The notes beneath the pieces are model-generated. The model was given only the letters and a program-made list of their open reading frames with translations, made no database searches and had not been told where the DNA came from. A stretch of 64,000 nt of DNA from Azospirillaceae bacterium. GTDB lineage: Bacteria > Pseudomonadota > Alphaproteobacteria > Azospirillales > Azospirillaceae. Where the stretch lies: assembly GCA_035645145.1 (NCBI GenBank), contig DASQNC010000073.1, forward strand, positions 1 to 64,000, read 5' to 3'. Shown one piece after another: positions 28,198-37,660 of the stretch (its first letter is position 1; each line of letters opens with the position of its first letter). The position numbers were made by a program, and so were the translations under genes.

Positions 28198-30128
28198 TCC
28201 GCGTCCGCGCCCTCGCCGCCCTCGCCGTCGCGTGCCTGCTTGCGGCGGCGCCGGCCGCCCTCGCGCAGACCGCCGCCCAGACCGCGACGCCGGACCCGCA
28301 GGAGCCGCCGATGCTCCAGGAACAGGTCGGGGCCGGCAAACTGCCGCCCGTGGCCGAGCGGCTGCCCCGGCCGGCGAAGGTGGCCACGCTGGTCGACGGC
28401 GAACAGGTCGTGGGCCGGCACGGCGGTGACATCACCACCTTGATGGGCCGCGCCCGGGACACGCGCATCATCTTCGCCTACGGCTACGCCCGGCTGGTGG
28501 CCTGGACGCCCAAGCTGGAGCTGGAGCCCGATATCCTGGAACGGGTGGACACGGAGGAAAGCCGGGTCTTCACCCTGCACCTGCGCGAAGGCCACCGCTG
28601 GTCCGACGGCCAGCCCTTCACCACCGAGGATTTCCGCTACTGGTGGGAGGATGTGGCCAACAATCCCGCCCTGTCCCCCTACGGCCCGCCGGCCGAGATC
28701 CTGGTGGACAACGAACCCCCGACCGTCGAGATCCTGTCCCCGACCGCCATCCGGTACACCTGGCCGAAGCCGAACCCCTACTTCCTGCCGGCGCTGGCCG
28801 GCGCACGGCCGATCCAGATCTATTCGCCGGCCCACTACCTGCGCCGGTTCCACGAGAAATATGCGAACCCGGAGGAGTTGAAGCAGCGCATCCAGCAGGG
28901 CGGGCAGCGCGGCTGGGCCCAACTGCACAACCGGATGGACAATGCCTACAACTTCGACAACCCCGACCTGCCCACGCTCCAGCCCTGGCAGGTGACGAAC
29001 GCCCCGCCGTCCGAGCGCTTCGTGTTCGTGCGCAATCCCTATTTCCACCGGATCGACCCGGAGGGCCGGCAGCTTCCCTACGCCGACCGGCTGGTCATGC
29101 AGGTGGCCGACAGCCGCCTGATCCCCGCCAAGACCGGTGCCGGCGAAACGGACCTCCAGGCCCGCTACATCCGGTTCGACAACTACACGTTCCTCAAGGA
29201 CGCGGAGCAACGGAACAACTACACCGTCCGCCTCTGGAAGACGGGCAGCGGTGCGCAGCTCGCCCTGTACCCCAACCTGAACGCCACCGACCCGGTCTGG
29301 CGCACGCTGATGCGCGATGTCCGCTTCCGGCGGGCGCTTTCGCTCGCCATCAACCGGGACGAGATCAACCAGGTCGTCTATTTCGGCCTGGCCACCCCGT
29401 CGCAGAACACGGTCCTGCCGGAAAGCCCGCTGTACCACGATGCCTACCGGGACGCCTGGGCCGGCTTCGACGTGAAGAAGGCCAACCAGCTTCTGGACGA
29501 GGTCGGCCTGACGAAGAAGGACCGCGCCGGAACCCGCCTGTTGCCCGACGGCCGGCCGGTCGAAATCGTGGTGGAGACCGCCGGCGAGAACACCGAGGAG
29601 ACCGACGTCCTGCAACTGATCGCGGACGGCTGGAAACGCGTGGGCGTCCGCCTGTTCTCGCGCCCCTCCCAGTTGGAGGTGTTCCGCAACCGCGTCTATG
29701 CCGGGGATGCCGTCATGGTGATCGCCAAGGGCGTGGACAACGGCATCCCCACCGCGGACATGCCCCCCGGTGAATTCGTCCCGGTCGATCAGGGCCAGTA
29801 CCATTGGCCGAAATGGGGGCAGTTCCGCCAAACCCGCGGGGGCGCCGGCGAGGCGCCCGACCTGCCGCCGGCCCTGAGTCTTCTGGACCTGCTTGGAACC
29901 TGGCAGAACGCCAGGGACAGGGCCGGGCGCGCGGATGCCTGGCGCCGGATCCTGGAAATCCATGCCGACCAGGTCTTCACCATCGGCATCGTCGCCGGGG
30001 TGCAGCAGCCAATCGTCGTGCGCAACATGCTCCGCAACGTCCCGCGCGAGGCTCTTTTCAACTGGGACCCGGGGGCTTTCTTCGGCATGTACCGCCCGGA
30101 CCTGTTCTGGTTCGAGCGGCGCGGCTAG
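28194..30128 (+). CDS. Extracellular solute-binding protein, peptide family 5
   Basis: A 644-residue periplasmic binding protein (SBP_bac_5 family) with a clear signal peptide (AALAVACLLAAAPAALAQT). It carries the family core LREGHRWSDGQPFTTEDFRY followed by WWEDV, and RFRRALSLAINRDEINQV-type sequence near residue 375. It is about 100 residues longer than DppA/OppA, like the binding proteins of some oligopeptide or opine-type systems. It lies between the fused ATPase and the two permeases, so it delivers ligand to that transporter. The ligand is not predictable from sequence. Confidence 0.9.
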   Translation: MIRVRALAALAVACLLAAAPAALAQTAAQTATPDPQEPPMLQEQVGAGKLPPVAERLPRPAKVATLVDGEQVVGRHGGDITTLMGRARDTRIIFAYGYARLVAWTPKLELEPDILERVDTEESRVFTLHLREGHRWSDGQPFTTEDFRYWWEDVANNPALSPYGPPAEILVDNEPPTVEILSPTAIRYTWPKPNPYFLPALAGARPIQIYSPAHYLRRFHEKYANPEELKQRIQQGGQRGWAQLHNRMDNAYNFDNPDLPTLQPWQVTNAPPSERFVFVRNPYFHRIDPEGRQLPYADRLVMQVADSRLIPAKTGAGETDLQARYIRFDNYTFLKDAEQRNNYTVRLWKTGSGAQLALYPNLNATDPVWRTLMRDVRFRRALSLAINRDEINQVVYFGLATPSQNTVLPESPLYHDAYRDAWAGFDVKKANQLLDEVGLTKKDRAGTRLLPDGRPVEIVVETAGENTEETDVLQLIADGWKRVGVRLFSRPSQLEVFRNRVYAGDAVMVIAKGVDNGIPTADMPPGEFVPVDQGQYHWPKWGQFRQTRGGAGEAPDLPPALSLLDLLGTWQNARDRAGRADAWRRILEIHADQVFTIGIVAGVQQPIVVRNMLRNVPREALFNWDPGAFFGMYRPDLFWFERRG

Positions 30129-30204
30129 GCCGGCCCGGACCCCGGCCCTGGGGCCCTCTTGCGTGAACGCGTTCCCGTGAGCACACCGTCGGAGGCCCTG
30201 ACCG

Positions 30205-31203
30205 ATGCTGGCCTACACCGTCCGGCGCATCATGATGATGATCCCGACGCTGCTCGCGATCAGCGTCATCACCTTCGTCATCATCCAACTGCCCCCGGGC
30301 GACTACCTGACGACGCTGGTGAACGAGCTGCAAAGCCGCGGCGAGAATGTGGACCAGGGCCGCCTGGATTTCCTGCGCCGGACCTACGGGCTCGACCGTC
30401 CCATGGCGGAGCAGTACCTGATCTGGCTGGGCGGCATGCTGACCGGTGATTTCGGGTACTCCTTCGAATACCAGATGCCGGTGCGCGACATGATCGGCGA
30501 CCGGCTTTGGCTCACGATGCTGGTCTCGTTCACCACGATCCTGTTCATCTGGATCGTGTCCTTCCCCATCGCGATCTATTCGGCCACGCACCAGTATTCC
30601 TGGGGCGACTATGTGCTGACGTTCATCGGCTTCATCGGTCTCGCCACGCCCAGCTTCATGCTGGCGCTGGTGCTGCTGTACTTGGCCAATGTGCATTTCG
30701 GCCTGTCCATCGGCGGGCTGATGGACCCGGAGTATCTCGACGCCCCCTGGAGCTGGGCCAAGGTCGGATCGGTGCTGGAACACCTGGTCATTCCGACGCT
30801 GGTGATCGGCGCATCGGGCACCGCGGCCATGATCCGGCGGCTGCGCGCGAACCTCCTGGACGAGTTGCAGAAGCAGTATTACGTGACCGCGCTGGCCAAG
30901 GGCCTGCCGCGGCGCCGGGCCCTGTGGAAATATCCGCTGCGGATGAGCCTGAACCCGTTCATTTCCGACATCGGGAATCTGCTGCCGCAACTGGTGTCGA
31001 GCGCAGCCATCGTCTCCATCGTGATGTCGCTGCCCACCACCGGGCCCATGCTTCTGGACGCGCTGCGCAGCCAGGACATGTACCTGGCCGGGACGTTCCT
31101 GATGTTCCTGGCGCTGCTGACGGTGGTCGGCGTGTTCCTGTCGGATCTCGCGCTGGCGGTGCTGGACCCCCGCATCCGCCTGACCGGAGGGGCGACGAAA
31201 TGA
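30205..31203 (+). CDS. Peptide-type ABC transporter permease 1 (OppB/DppB-like)
   Basis: A 332-residue inner-membrane permease with about six transmembrane segments. The N-terminal YTVRRIMMMIPTLLAISVIT and the periplasmic loop RTYGLDRPMAEQYLIWLGG are family marks. The EAA-like coupling loop appears as YYVTALAKGLPRRRALWKYP followed by LRMSLNPFISDIG. It begins 76 bp after the binding-protein stop behind GGAGG and ends in a 4-bp overlap with the second permease. Confidence 0.92.
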   Translation: MLAYTVRRIMMMIPTLLAISVITFVIIQLPPGDYLTTLVNELQSRGENVDQGRLDFLRRTYGLDRPMAEQYLIWLGGMLTGDFGYSFEYQMPVRDMIGDRLWLTMLVSFTTILFIWIVSFPIAIYSATHQYSWGDYVLTFIGFIGLATPSFMLALVLLYLANVHFGLSIGGLMDPEYLDAPWSWAKVGSVLEHLVIPTLVIGASGTAAMIRRLRANLLDELQKQYYVTALAKGLPRRRALWKYPLRMSLNPFISDIGNLLPQLVSSAAIVSIVMSLPTTGPMLLDALRSQDMYLAGTFLMFLALLTVVGVFLSDLALAVLDPRIRLTGGATK

Positions 31204-32408
31204 GCGCGACCGACCTGCCGGATGCGGATACCCCCCGCCCCGCCGGGCCGCGGGACGGCCGGCTGCCCCACTACGTCTCGGACGCGCCGTTCGATCCCTA
31301 TGCGGTCGAGCGCATGCCGCCCGAGCAGGAACGCTACTTCATGGCGTCCCAGTGGCGGATGATGTGGTGGAAGTTCAAGCGCCACCGCCTCGCCGTCGCC
31401 GCGGCCGTCGTCCTGGCCCTCCTGTACCTCAGCACGCTGGTCAGCGAGATCCTGGCACCGTACGGCCTGGACACCCGGCACGGCCGCTACCTCCATGCCC
31501 CGCCGCAGGCCGTGCACCTGTTCCACGAGGGCGAGTTCATCGGACCGTTCGTGTACGGGCTGCGCTACCAGTTGAACATGCAGACCCTGAAGCGGGAGTA
31601 CACGGAGGACCGGACCAAGGTCCAGCCGATCCGCTTCCTATGCTCCGGGGACGAGTACCTGTTCTGGGGTCTGGTCAGCTGGGATTTCCACCTCGTCTGC
31701 CCGGCCGAGGGCGGGACGCTGTTCCTTCTGGGAACGGACAGGCTGGGCCGGGACCAGTTGTCCCGCATCATCCACGGCACCCGGATCTCGCTGACCGTGG
31801 GCCTGATCGGCATCGCCGTCAGCTTCACGCTGGGAGTCGTGATCGGGGGGATCGCCGGCTATTACGGCGGCTGGGCCGACAACCTGATCCAGCGGATCAT
31901 CGAGATCATCCGCAGCTTCCCCGAACTGCCGTTGTGGATGGCCCTGTCGGCCGCGATGCCGGTGAACTGGAGTCCGATCCTCGTCTATTTCGGAATCACC
32001 ATCATCCTCGGCCTCCTGGATTGGACGGGCCTCGCCCGCGCGGTCCGGTCCAAGCTGCTGGCGCTTCGCGAGGAGGATTTCTGCGTGGCCGCCGAACTGA
32101 TGGGCGCCCGGCCGCGCCGGATCATCTTCCGGCACCTGATGCCCAGCTTCATGAGCCATCTCATCGCCTCGGCCACCTTGTCGATCCCGGGCATGATCCT
32201 GGGCGAGACGGCGCTGTCGTTCCTCGGGCTCGGCCTGCGGGCGCCGATCACAAGCTGGGGTGTGCTGCTGAGCGAAGCGCAGAACATCAACGTGGTGGCG
32301 CTCTATCCCTGGCTGATGTGGCCGGTGGTGCCCGTGGTGGTGACAGTGCTCGCATTCAACTTCCTAGGCGACGGCCTACGCGATGCGGCCGATCCATACA
32401 CCCGCTAG
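31200..32408 (+). CDS. Peptide-type ABC transporter permease 2 (OppC/DppC-like)
   Basis: A 402-residue permease pairing with the upstream one. About 50 polar residues precede the first membrane helix (HRLAVAAAVVLALLYLSTLV), followed by an unusually long periplasmic segment of about 110 residues before the core domain (LLGTDRLGRDQLSRIIHGTR). The coupling loop reads REEDFCVAAELMGARPRRII, and GETALSFLGLGLRAPITSWG follows. The extended N-terminal segment contains two cysteines (LCSGDEY, HLVCPAEG) that might form a disulfide. It closes the transporter operon. Confidence 0.92.
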   Translation: MSATDLPDADTPRPAGPRDGRLPHYVSDAPFDPYAVERMPPEQERYFMASQWRMMWWKFKRHRLAVAAAVVLALLYLSTLVSEILAPYGLDTRHGRYLHAPPQAVHLFHEGEFIGPFVYGLRYQLNMQTLKREYTEDRTKVQPIRFLCSGDEYLFWGLVSWDFHLVCPAEGGTLFLLGTDRLGRDQLSRIIHGTRISLTVGLIGIAVSFTLGVVIGGIAGYYGGWADNLIQRIIEIIRSFPELPLWMALSAAMPVNWSPILVYFGITIILGLLDWTGLARAVRSKLLALREEDFCVAAELMGARPRRIIFRHLMPSFMSHLIASATLSIPGMILGETALSFLGLGLRAPITSWGVLLSEAQNINVVALYPWLMWPVVPVVVTVLAFNFLGDGLRDAADPYTR

Positions 32409-32443
32409 GCTAGATCTATGACTAGGGTCTGATGCGCGAGAAG

Positions 32444-32463
32444 ACGGGGGTATCTACCCCCGT
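32444..32463 (+). terminator. Hairpin after the peptide ABC operon
   Basis: ACGGGGGTA and TACCCCCGT form a 9-bp perfect stem with a very short loop, 36 bp after the last permease. There is no clear T run, so intrinsic termination is uncertain. Confidence 0.5.
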
Positions 32464-32569
32464 TGCGTGTCTCACCCTGGTTCGGAACAGGGGGATAAAC
32501 TTCCTTCCGATGATTGGGGACACCCCCACGGACGGGTCAGCCCAACGAAATCCCGGACAGGAGACCGAC

Positions 32570-32926
32570 ATGGTTGAAGCGAGCAACCGTCAAACCGCGC
32601 TTGCGACCTACCGGCTTCGCTACCAGACGGCGACCATCGACGCCTTCAGTGTCTGGACGGAGATGGCACGGAACATTCGGCCCAGCACGCTGAAGGCCCT
32701 GGTGGACGACATCACCCGTGCGGTCGAGATGGACCCCGAGAGCCGGCCGCTGCGCGCGCTCAAGGAATGGATGCTCAGCGTGCAGGAGTCCGCGCAGAAG
32801 ACCCGTACGGTCGCGGAGCTGGACAACCGGCTGGCGACCCGGGCGATGGAGCGCCAGCGCCCCACCGCGCTCGCCGCCTCGCTGGTGCAGCAACTGTCCG
32901 AAAGCTCGGCGGCCGGCGCCGCCTGA
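32570..32926 (+). CDS. Conserved-looking small protein of unknown function
   Basis: A 118-residue soluble, mostly helical protein with no signal peptide. Charged heptad-like stretches (SVWTEMARNIRPSTLKALVD, LDNRLATRAMERQRPT) suggest a helical bundle. ATG at 32570 follows GACAGGAGACCGAC, a good ribosome-binding site, and codon use matches its neighbours, so it is probably real. No domain was recognised. It stands alone, between the ABC operon and a convergent metallo-hydrolase. Confidence 0.65.
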   Translation: MVEASNRQTALATYRLRYQTATIDAFSVWTEMARNIRPSTLKALVDDITRAVEMDPESRPLRALKEWMLSVQESAQKTRTVAELDNRLATRAMERQRPTALAASLVQQLSESSAAGAA

Positions 32927-32941
32927 AGCCGGCGCGAATCC

Positions 32942-32968
32942 CCCTCTCCCGCCCGGTGCGGGAGAGGG
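32942..32968. repeat. CCCTCTCCCGC hairpin, terminator or dispersed repeat
   Basis: CCCTCTCCCGC pairs with GCGGGAGAGGG over 11 bp around CCGGT. It lies between two convergent genes and could stop both transcripts. Hairpins of this C/T-rich form are scattered between genes in many GC-rich proteobacteria, so it may be one copy of a repeat family. Confidence 0.6.
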
Positions 32969-33003
32969 ATGGACCGCGCCATAGGCCCCCTGCGGCGATC
33001 CCC

Positions 33004-33855
33004 TTACAGGTTGAGCACCATGCCCTCACGGGCAACCACCGTGCCCGGCCGGATCCGGTCGGCGGTCTGCGCGATTCGGTCCATGAACGCGTCGTCGTGG
33101 GACGGGTCGTGGTGGAAGAGAACCACCTGCTTCACGCCGGCGGCGTCGGCCACACGCAACGCCTCCTGCCAGGTCGAATGCCCCCAGCCCTGGAAGCGGG
33201 GGTATTCCTCGTCCGTGTACATGGCGTCATAAACCATGACGTCCGCATCCCGGGCCAGCGTCAGCACCCGCGGGTCGGGACCACCGGGCAAGTGCTCGGT
33301 GTCCGTGATGAGCGCGAACACCTTGCCGCCGAACTCCAGCCGGTAGCCGCAGGCGTTGTTCGGATGGTTCAACAATCCCGTCTTCAGCACCACGCCCGGC
33401 ACCGGCGCAAGCGTCGTGCCACAGGCGAACTCGTTGAAGGTGCAGCTTGCCTGGAACACGTCGAGCGACACCGGGAACAGCGGCGCCATCATCAGGTTCG
33501 TCAGCACGTCGCGCAGCGTCTGCCCGGGCACCAGGTGCCCGGCCCAGAGCCGGATGTGGTTGCGCGAATCGAACGCCGGCCCGAAGAACGGCAGACCGCC
33601 CACATGGTCCCAATGGGTGTGGGTGAAGAACAGGTCCAGGGAGACCGGCGCGTGCGACCCGAGTTCAGCCCCCAGGGCCCGTATGCCGGTCCCCGCGTCG
33701 AAGACGATCAGGTGCTCGCCGCACCGGACCTCGATGCAGGTTGTGTTCCCACCATAGCGCACGGTCTCGGGGCCGGGGCACGCAATGCTGCCCCGGACGC
33801 CCCAGAACTTGATCGTGAAGTCACCGGCACCGCGCAAGGTCCGCGGATCTCCCAA
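33004..33855 (-). CDS. MBL-fold metallo-hydrolase
   Basis: A 283-residue metallo-beta-lactamase-fold enzyme with a complete metal set: FFTHTHWDHVGGLPFFGP (HxHxDH), His in GLLNHPNNACGYRLEF, Asp in LITDTEH, and the final His of VVLFHHDPSHDD. The N-terminal KFWGVRGSIACPGPETVRYG and GNTTCIEV are typical of a subgroup related to RNase Z and PqqB-like hydrolases. The substrate is unknown; phosphodiesters are typical for relatives. No ATG lies near the start, and the TTG at 33855 is the best candidate. Confidence 0.85.
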   Translation of the reverse strand: MGDPRTLRGAGDFTIKFWGVRGSIACPGPETVRYGGNTTCIEVRCGEHLIVFDAGTGIRALGAELGSHAPVSLDLFFTHTHWDHVGGLPFFGPAFDSRNHIRLWAGHLVPGQTLRDVLTNLMMAPLFPVSLDVFQASCTFNEFACGTTLAPVPGVVLKTGLLNHPNNACGYRLEFGGKVFALITDTEHLPGGPDPRVLTLARDADVMVYDAMYTDEEYPRFQGWGHSTWQEALRVADAAGVKQVVLFHHDPSHDDAFMDRIAQTADRIRPGTVVAREGMVLNL

Positions 33856-33990
33856 TCCGATATATGTCGCTCGAACACACTCTCGCCCGAGGCGTCTTCG
33901 CGTGTCGAGGGGAAAAGGGGGTAGGACGGGCCCATGGGGCCGGCCAGGGCCGGTGGGGGAGCACGGCCGGGGGGGGTGCGTCCCTACGCC

Positions 33991-34680
33991 TCAAGGTACG
34001 AGACGGTAGCCGCCCGGTTCGGTCACCAGAATTCTGGCTGCCGACGGGTCGCTTTCGATCTTCTGGCGGAGACGGTAGACATGTGTCTCCAGCGTGTGCG
34101 TCGTAACGCCCGCGTTGTAGCCCCAGACCTCGCCCAGCAGCACCTCGCGCCCGACCGGCTTCCGGCCCGACCGGTAGAGGTATTTCAGGATCTGGGTCTC
34201 CTTCTCGGTCAGGCGGATCTTGCGGTTGCGCGCCACGTCGATCAGCACCTTGTTACCGGGCCGGAAACTGTAGGGTCCGATCTGGAACACGGCGTCGTCG
34301 GTTTGCTCGAACTGGCGCATCTGGGCCCGTAGCCGCGCATGCAGCACGCCCAGGCGGAATGGCTTGACGATGTAGTCGTTGGCCCCCGAGTCCAGACCCT
34401 GGATGGTGTCGGCATCGCTGCCGGCCACCGTCAGCATCAGGATCGGACAGCGCACCCCTTCCTGGCGCATCGACCGGCACAGGTCCCGCCCATCCATGTC
34501 GGGCAGGCCAACGTCCAACAGGATGGCACCGAACTGTTCGCCCCGCACCCGTTCGAGCGCTTCCGCCCCGGACTCGGCCACCTCCACCTGGAATTCATCG
34601 AGCAGGTTCAGTTGCTCGGCCAGGGACTGGCGCAACGCCTTGTCGTCCTCGACCAGCAGGATGCGTTTGACCCCGGTCAT
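33991..34680 (-). CDS. OmpR-family response regulator (orphan)
   Basis: A 229-residue two-component regulator. The receiver domain (1-120) has the acidic pair in LLVEDDKALR, the phospho-acceptor Asp in AILLDVGLPDMDG, Thr in MLTVAGSD and Lys in DYIVKPFRLG. A winged-helix DNA-binding domain follows (about 130-229: LTEKETQILKYLYRSGRKPV, VTTHTLETHVYRLRQKIE). No histidine kinase gene is adjacent on either side, so the partner is elsewhere. ATG at 34680 was chosen because it begins the MTGVKRILLVEDD receiver start. Confidence 0.93.
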   Translation of the reverse strand: MTGVKRILLVEDDKALRQSLAEQLNLLDEFQVEVAESGAEALERVRGEQFGAILLDVGLPDMDGRDLCRSMRQEGVRCPILMLTVAGSDADTIQGLDSGANDYIVKPFRLGVLHARLRAQMRQFEQTDDAVFQIGPYSFRPGNKVLIDVARNRKIRLTEKETQILKYLYRSGRKPVGREVLLGEVWGYNAGVTTHTLETHVYRLRQKIESDPSAARILVTEPGGYRLVP

Positions 34681-34798
34681 CGTTCCACATCTCCGCCCGG
34701 CCGCGCAAACCCGGAGCGGCTCCACGCCGGGCCCGCATTGCCCCGGTCATCGGCGACCGGGACGGTGTTCCGGATGGCATGGGCCATCGCGGTTCTCC

Positions 34799-35650
34799 TC
34801 AGCCCATCAGCAGCCCGCGAGCCGTCGCGAACATGGGGCCTTCCGGATCGGCAAGCTTGTCGACCACGCTGAAATGGTGGGTCCCCGGCATCGGGATGAC
34901 CTCTGCCGGCAGGCCCCGGCTGGCCCAGGCGGCATGGTAGTCCGCCTGCTGGCGCTGGAACTCGTCCGTCTCGTCGCCCCCGACCGCCAGCAGCAGCGGC
35001 GGCGATGCCGCGGGCAGCACGTGCAGCGGGCTGTTCCGCCGGGCGGTGGCCGCGTCCAGGTGCAGATGCTGGTTCAGGTAGCTCAGCCGAATCGGTTCGA
35101 GGTCGAACAGTCCGCTGATCGCAAGCCCGCCGACCACGCCCTTCGGCCGGCCGGCGTCGGACAGCACCATGGCGGTGAGGTGCCCGCCGGCCGAATGGCC
35201 CGTCACCAGGATGCGGGCGGGATCGAAGCCCAGGTCGGCGGCATTGGCCCCCAGCCAGGCCACGGCCGCCCGGTTCTGGCGCACGATTTCGTCCATCGTC
35301 ACATGCGGGCACAGGGCGTAGTTGATCGCGGCCACGGCCACGCCGCACTCGACCCAGGGGGCCGCCAGATAGCTGAAGTAGCGCTTGTCGAAGGCGAACC
35401 AGTAGCCGCCGTGGATGAAGACCAGCAACGGCGGCGCCCGCCGGCCGGACCCCACGGCCGGGAACAGGTCCAGGGTTTCGAGATCATGGGAACCGTAGCG
35501 CAGGTCCTGCCGGACCGGCAGCCGCGCGCGCGTGGCGGCGCTTTCGCTTTCCCACCTGTCGAAGATCGTCTGACAGCCCGGAACCGCAAGGCGCATATTG
35601 TATTGCGCGTCCAGACCGGCCTGGTCATAGACGTGATAAATCAAGGCCAT
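34799..35650 (-). CDS. Alpha/beta hydrolase, arylformamidase-like
   Basis: A 283-residue alpha/beta-hydrolase. [20 protein letters not shown] carries the HGGYW oxyanion motif typical of kynurenine formamidases and related esterases. [13 protein letters not shown] holds the nucleophile Ser, [13 protein letters not shown] the likely acid, and [12 protein letters not shown] the catalytic His. It may hydrolyse N-formylkynurenine to kynurenine, which would feed the kynureninase encoded at 4245-5483. The two genes are 29 kb apart and unlinked. A more general esterase role is possible. The ATG at 35650 gives the usual length. Confidence 0.75.
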   Translation of the reverse strand: MALIYHVYDQAGLDAQYNMRLAVPGCQTIFDRWESESAATRARLPVRQDLRYGSHDLETLDLFPAVGSGRRAPPLLVFIHGGYWFAFDKRYFSYLAAPWVECGVAVAAINYALCPHVTMDEIVRQNRAAVAWLGANAADLGFDPARILVTGHSAGGHLTAMVLSDAGRPKGVVGGLAISGLFDLEPIRLSYLNQHLHLDAATARRNSPLHVLPAASPPLLLAVGGDETDEFQRQQADYHAAWASRGLPAEVIPMPGTHHFSVVDKLADPEGPMFATARGLLMG

Positions 35651-35753
35651 GGCCTGCTCGCCTCCCTCTGGGGCGAGAATTGCCCCGACCGCCGGGGTGG
35701 TCAAGACGCCAGGAGTGGGGGCCCGCGGACGCTCCCGCGTGCCCACTACCCCC

Positions 35754-37199
35754 TCAGCTTTCGAGCATGCGCCGGAGCAGCTCGACATCCTCCGCGAACG
35801 AGCGGTCGATGGTGCACAGCTCCTCGACCTTGCGGACCGCGTGCATGACCGTGGTGTGGTCGCGACCGCCGAACTTGCGTCCGATTTCCGGCAGCGAGCG
35901 CTGGGTCAACTGCTTGGCCAGGTACATGGCCACCTGCCGCGGCCGGGCGACTGCGCGGGCACGACGGGCCGAGGACATGTCGGCCAGGCGCACATTGTAG
36001 TGCTCGGCCACCTTCTTCTGGATCTCGTCGATGGTGATGCGCCGGTCGTTGGCGCGCAGCAGGTCGTGCAGAACCTCCTGCGTGGACTCCAGGGTGATCG
36101 GCCGCCCCACCAATTCGGCATGGGCCACGATCCGGTTGAGCGCTCCTTCGAGCTCGCGCACGTTGGAACTGATCTTGTGGGCCAGGAACTCCTGGACCTT
36201 CTGCGGGATCAGATGGCCAAGCACCTCGGCCTTGGCCTGGATGATGCCCAGCCGCAGCTCGTACGTGGTCGGATGGATGTCGGCCACCAAGCCCCATCCC
36301 AGCCGCGAGCGCAGCCGCTCCTCCATCCCTTCGAGGTCGGACGGCGACTTGTCGGCGGAAACGATGACCTGGCGGTTGTTGTCCACCAGCGCGTTGAAGG
36401 TGTGGAAGAATTCCTCCTGGGTGGAATCCTTGCCGCTGATGAACTGCACATCGTCGATCATCAGCACGTCCACGGAGCGGAACTGCTCCTTGAACGCCAT
36501 GGTGTCCTTGAACCGCAGCGCCCGGATGAACTGGTACATGAACTTTTCGGCCGAGAGATAAATCACCCGGCGATTTGGGTCGCGCTTGCGGATGTGCCAC
36601 GCGATGGCATGCATCAGGTGGGTCTTGCCGAGGCCGACGCTGCCGTACAGGAACAACGGGTTGAAGGTGACGGTCGTCGCCTCGGCCACCCGGCGGGCCG
36701 CCGCGAACGCCAACTCGTTCGGCTTGCCCACCACGAAGTTTTCAAAGGTGAAACGCGCGTCGAGCGGTGCGGACAGGTCGTCGCGCTCCTCGGCGACATG
36801 CCCCCCCTGCGTCCCAGCCGCCGGGGCCGCGATGGCCGTTCCGCCCGACGACCGCACCGGCGCCGGGGCAATGTCGTCGACAGGCGCATGGCCGCCGAGG
36901 CCCGCGGGCTCCATCTGGGGTTCGGCCACGGACACGGGCGCGCACGGGGCCACGACCACGTCGACCTTCTGAACGCGCGGGTTTTCGCCCGTCCACAGCA
37001 TGCGGATACGATCGGCGTAGTGGGTGACCACCCAGTCGCGCATGAATCGGGTGGGCGCAGCGAAGCGCACTTCGCCGTCGGTCATGTCCTGGAGCTGCAG
37101 CGGCATCAGCCAGCTACGGAACGCCGTCTCGCCGACCTCGTCCTTCAGCCTGCCGCGCACGCGCGCCCATTGCTGATCCAGCGAAACGCTCAACGACAT
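35754..37199 (-). CDS. dnaA: Chromosomal replication initiator DnaA
   Basis: A 481-residue AAA+ initiator that binds DnaA boxes and melts the origin. Domain I begins [20 protein letters not shown]; a Pro/Ala-rich linker follows (about 90-150). Domain III carries Walker [18 protein letters not shown], Walker [16 protein letters not shown] and the sensor region [19 protein letters not shown]. Domain IV ends with the DnaA-box helix [18 protein letters not shown]. It is transcribed in the same direction as rpsT upstream but separated from it by a terminator, so it should have its own promoter in the 460-bp gap. Confidence 0.98.
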   Translation of the reverse strand: MSLSVSLDQQWARVRGRLKDEVGETAFRSWLMPLQLQDMTDGEVRFAAPTRFMRDWVVTHYADRIRMLWTGENPRVQKVDVVVAPCAPVSVAEPQMEPAGLGGHAPVDDIAPAPVRSSGGTAIAAPAAGTQGGHVAEERDDLSAPLDARFTFENFVVGKPNELAFAAARRVAEATTVTFNPLFLYGSVGLGKTHLMHAIAWHIRKRDPNRRVIYLSAEKFMYQFIRALRFKDTMAFKEQFRSVDVLMIDDVQFISGKDSTQEEFFHTFNALVDNNRQVIVSADKSPSDLEGMEERLRSRLGWGLVADIHPTTYELRLGIIQAKAEVLGHLIPQKVQEFLAHKISSNVRELEGALNRIVAHAELVGRPITLESTQEVLHDLLRANDRRITIDEIQKKVAEHYNVRLADMSSARRARAVARPRQVAMYLAKQLTQRSLPEIGRKFGGRDHTTVMHAVRKVEELCTIDRSFAEDVELLRRMLES

Positions 37200-37611
37200 G
37201 CACCCCGGTCCCTATGACACAGCTTGCCCGTCCGCAAAGGACGGTCTTCCTCGGCGGACGCAACGCCAAAACTTGCCCGTGCTGGCCAAGGATGCTCCAA
37301 GGCCAGTTTACGAAAAGTTTTAAATGTAAGGTGTTACCCCAATTTAGCGGCCCGGAATTCTGATCGGTTTTGGTAGAGAGTCAATGACGCTCTACACGTT
37401 CTACTTTCGATCGATTCCGATAACGCCTTGGACATCGGTCGTCCTCACAGAGGACGGGACTTTAGCCCTGACCGCTGGGGCTGACAACAGGACGAATCCA
37501 GAACGACGAAAAAAGCAAAGGTCTTTCGCCGATACCATTTGGACGCAAGAAACCCGCACGGTCACCACCCTAAGTAGGCAGCGGACCGTCCGGAGTTAGC
37601 GCATAGGCATG
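37200..37611. promoter_or_regulatory. AT-richer dnaA upstream region
   Basis: This 410-bp gap holds no convincing gene. It is richer in A and T than the flanks, especially 37310-37390, and must contain the dnaA promoter because the rpsT terminator lies at its right end. I searched by eye for DnaA boxes of the TTATCCACA type on both strands and saw none, so it is not obviously the replication origin. Confidence 0.5.
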
Positions 37612-37644
37612 AAAAAGGCCGCACCGACTCAGCGGTGCGGCCTT
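37612..37644 (-). terminator. Rho-independent terminator of rpsT
   Basis: On the minus strand AAGGCCGCACCG pairs with CGGTGCGGCCTT over 12 bp with a 6-nt loop, followed by a run of five T. It lies 16 bp after the rpsT stop and separates it from dnaA. Confidence 0.9.
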
Positions 37645-37660
37645 GCGTTGTGGTGCGCGG

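Noticed and set aside
37384-37599. 71-codon frame in the dnaA upstream region
   Set aside because: No ribosome-binding site, no family likeness, and codon use unlike neighbouring genes.
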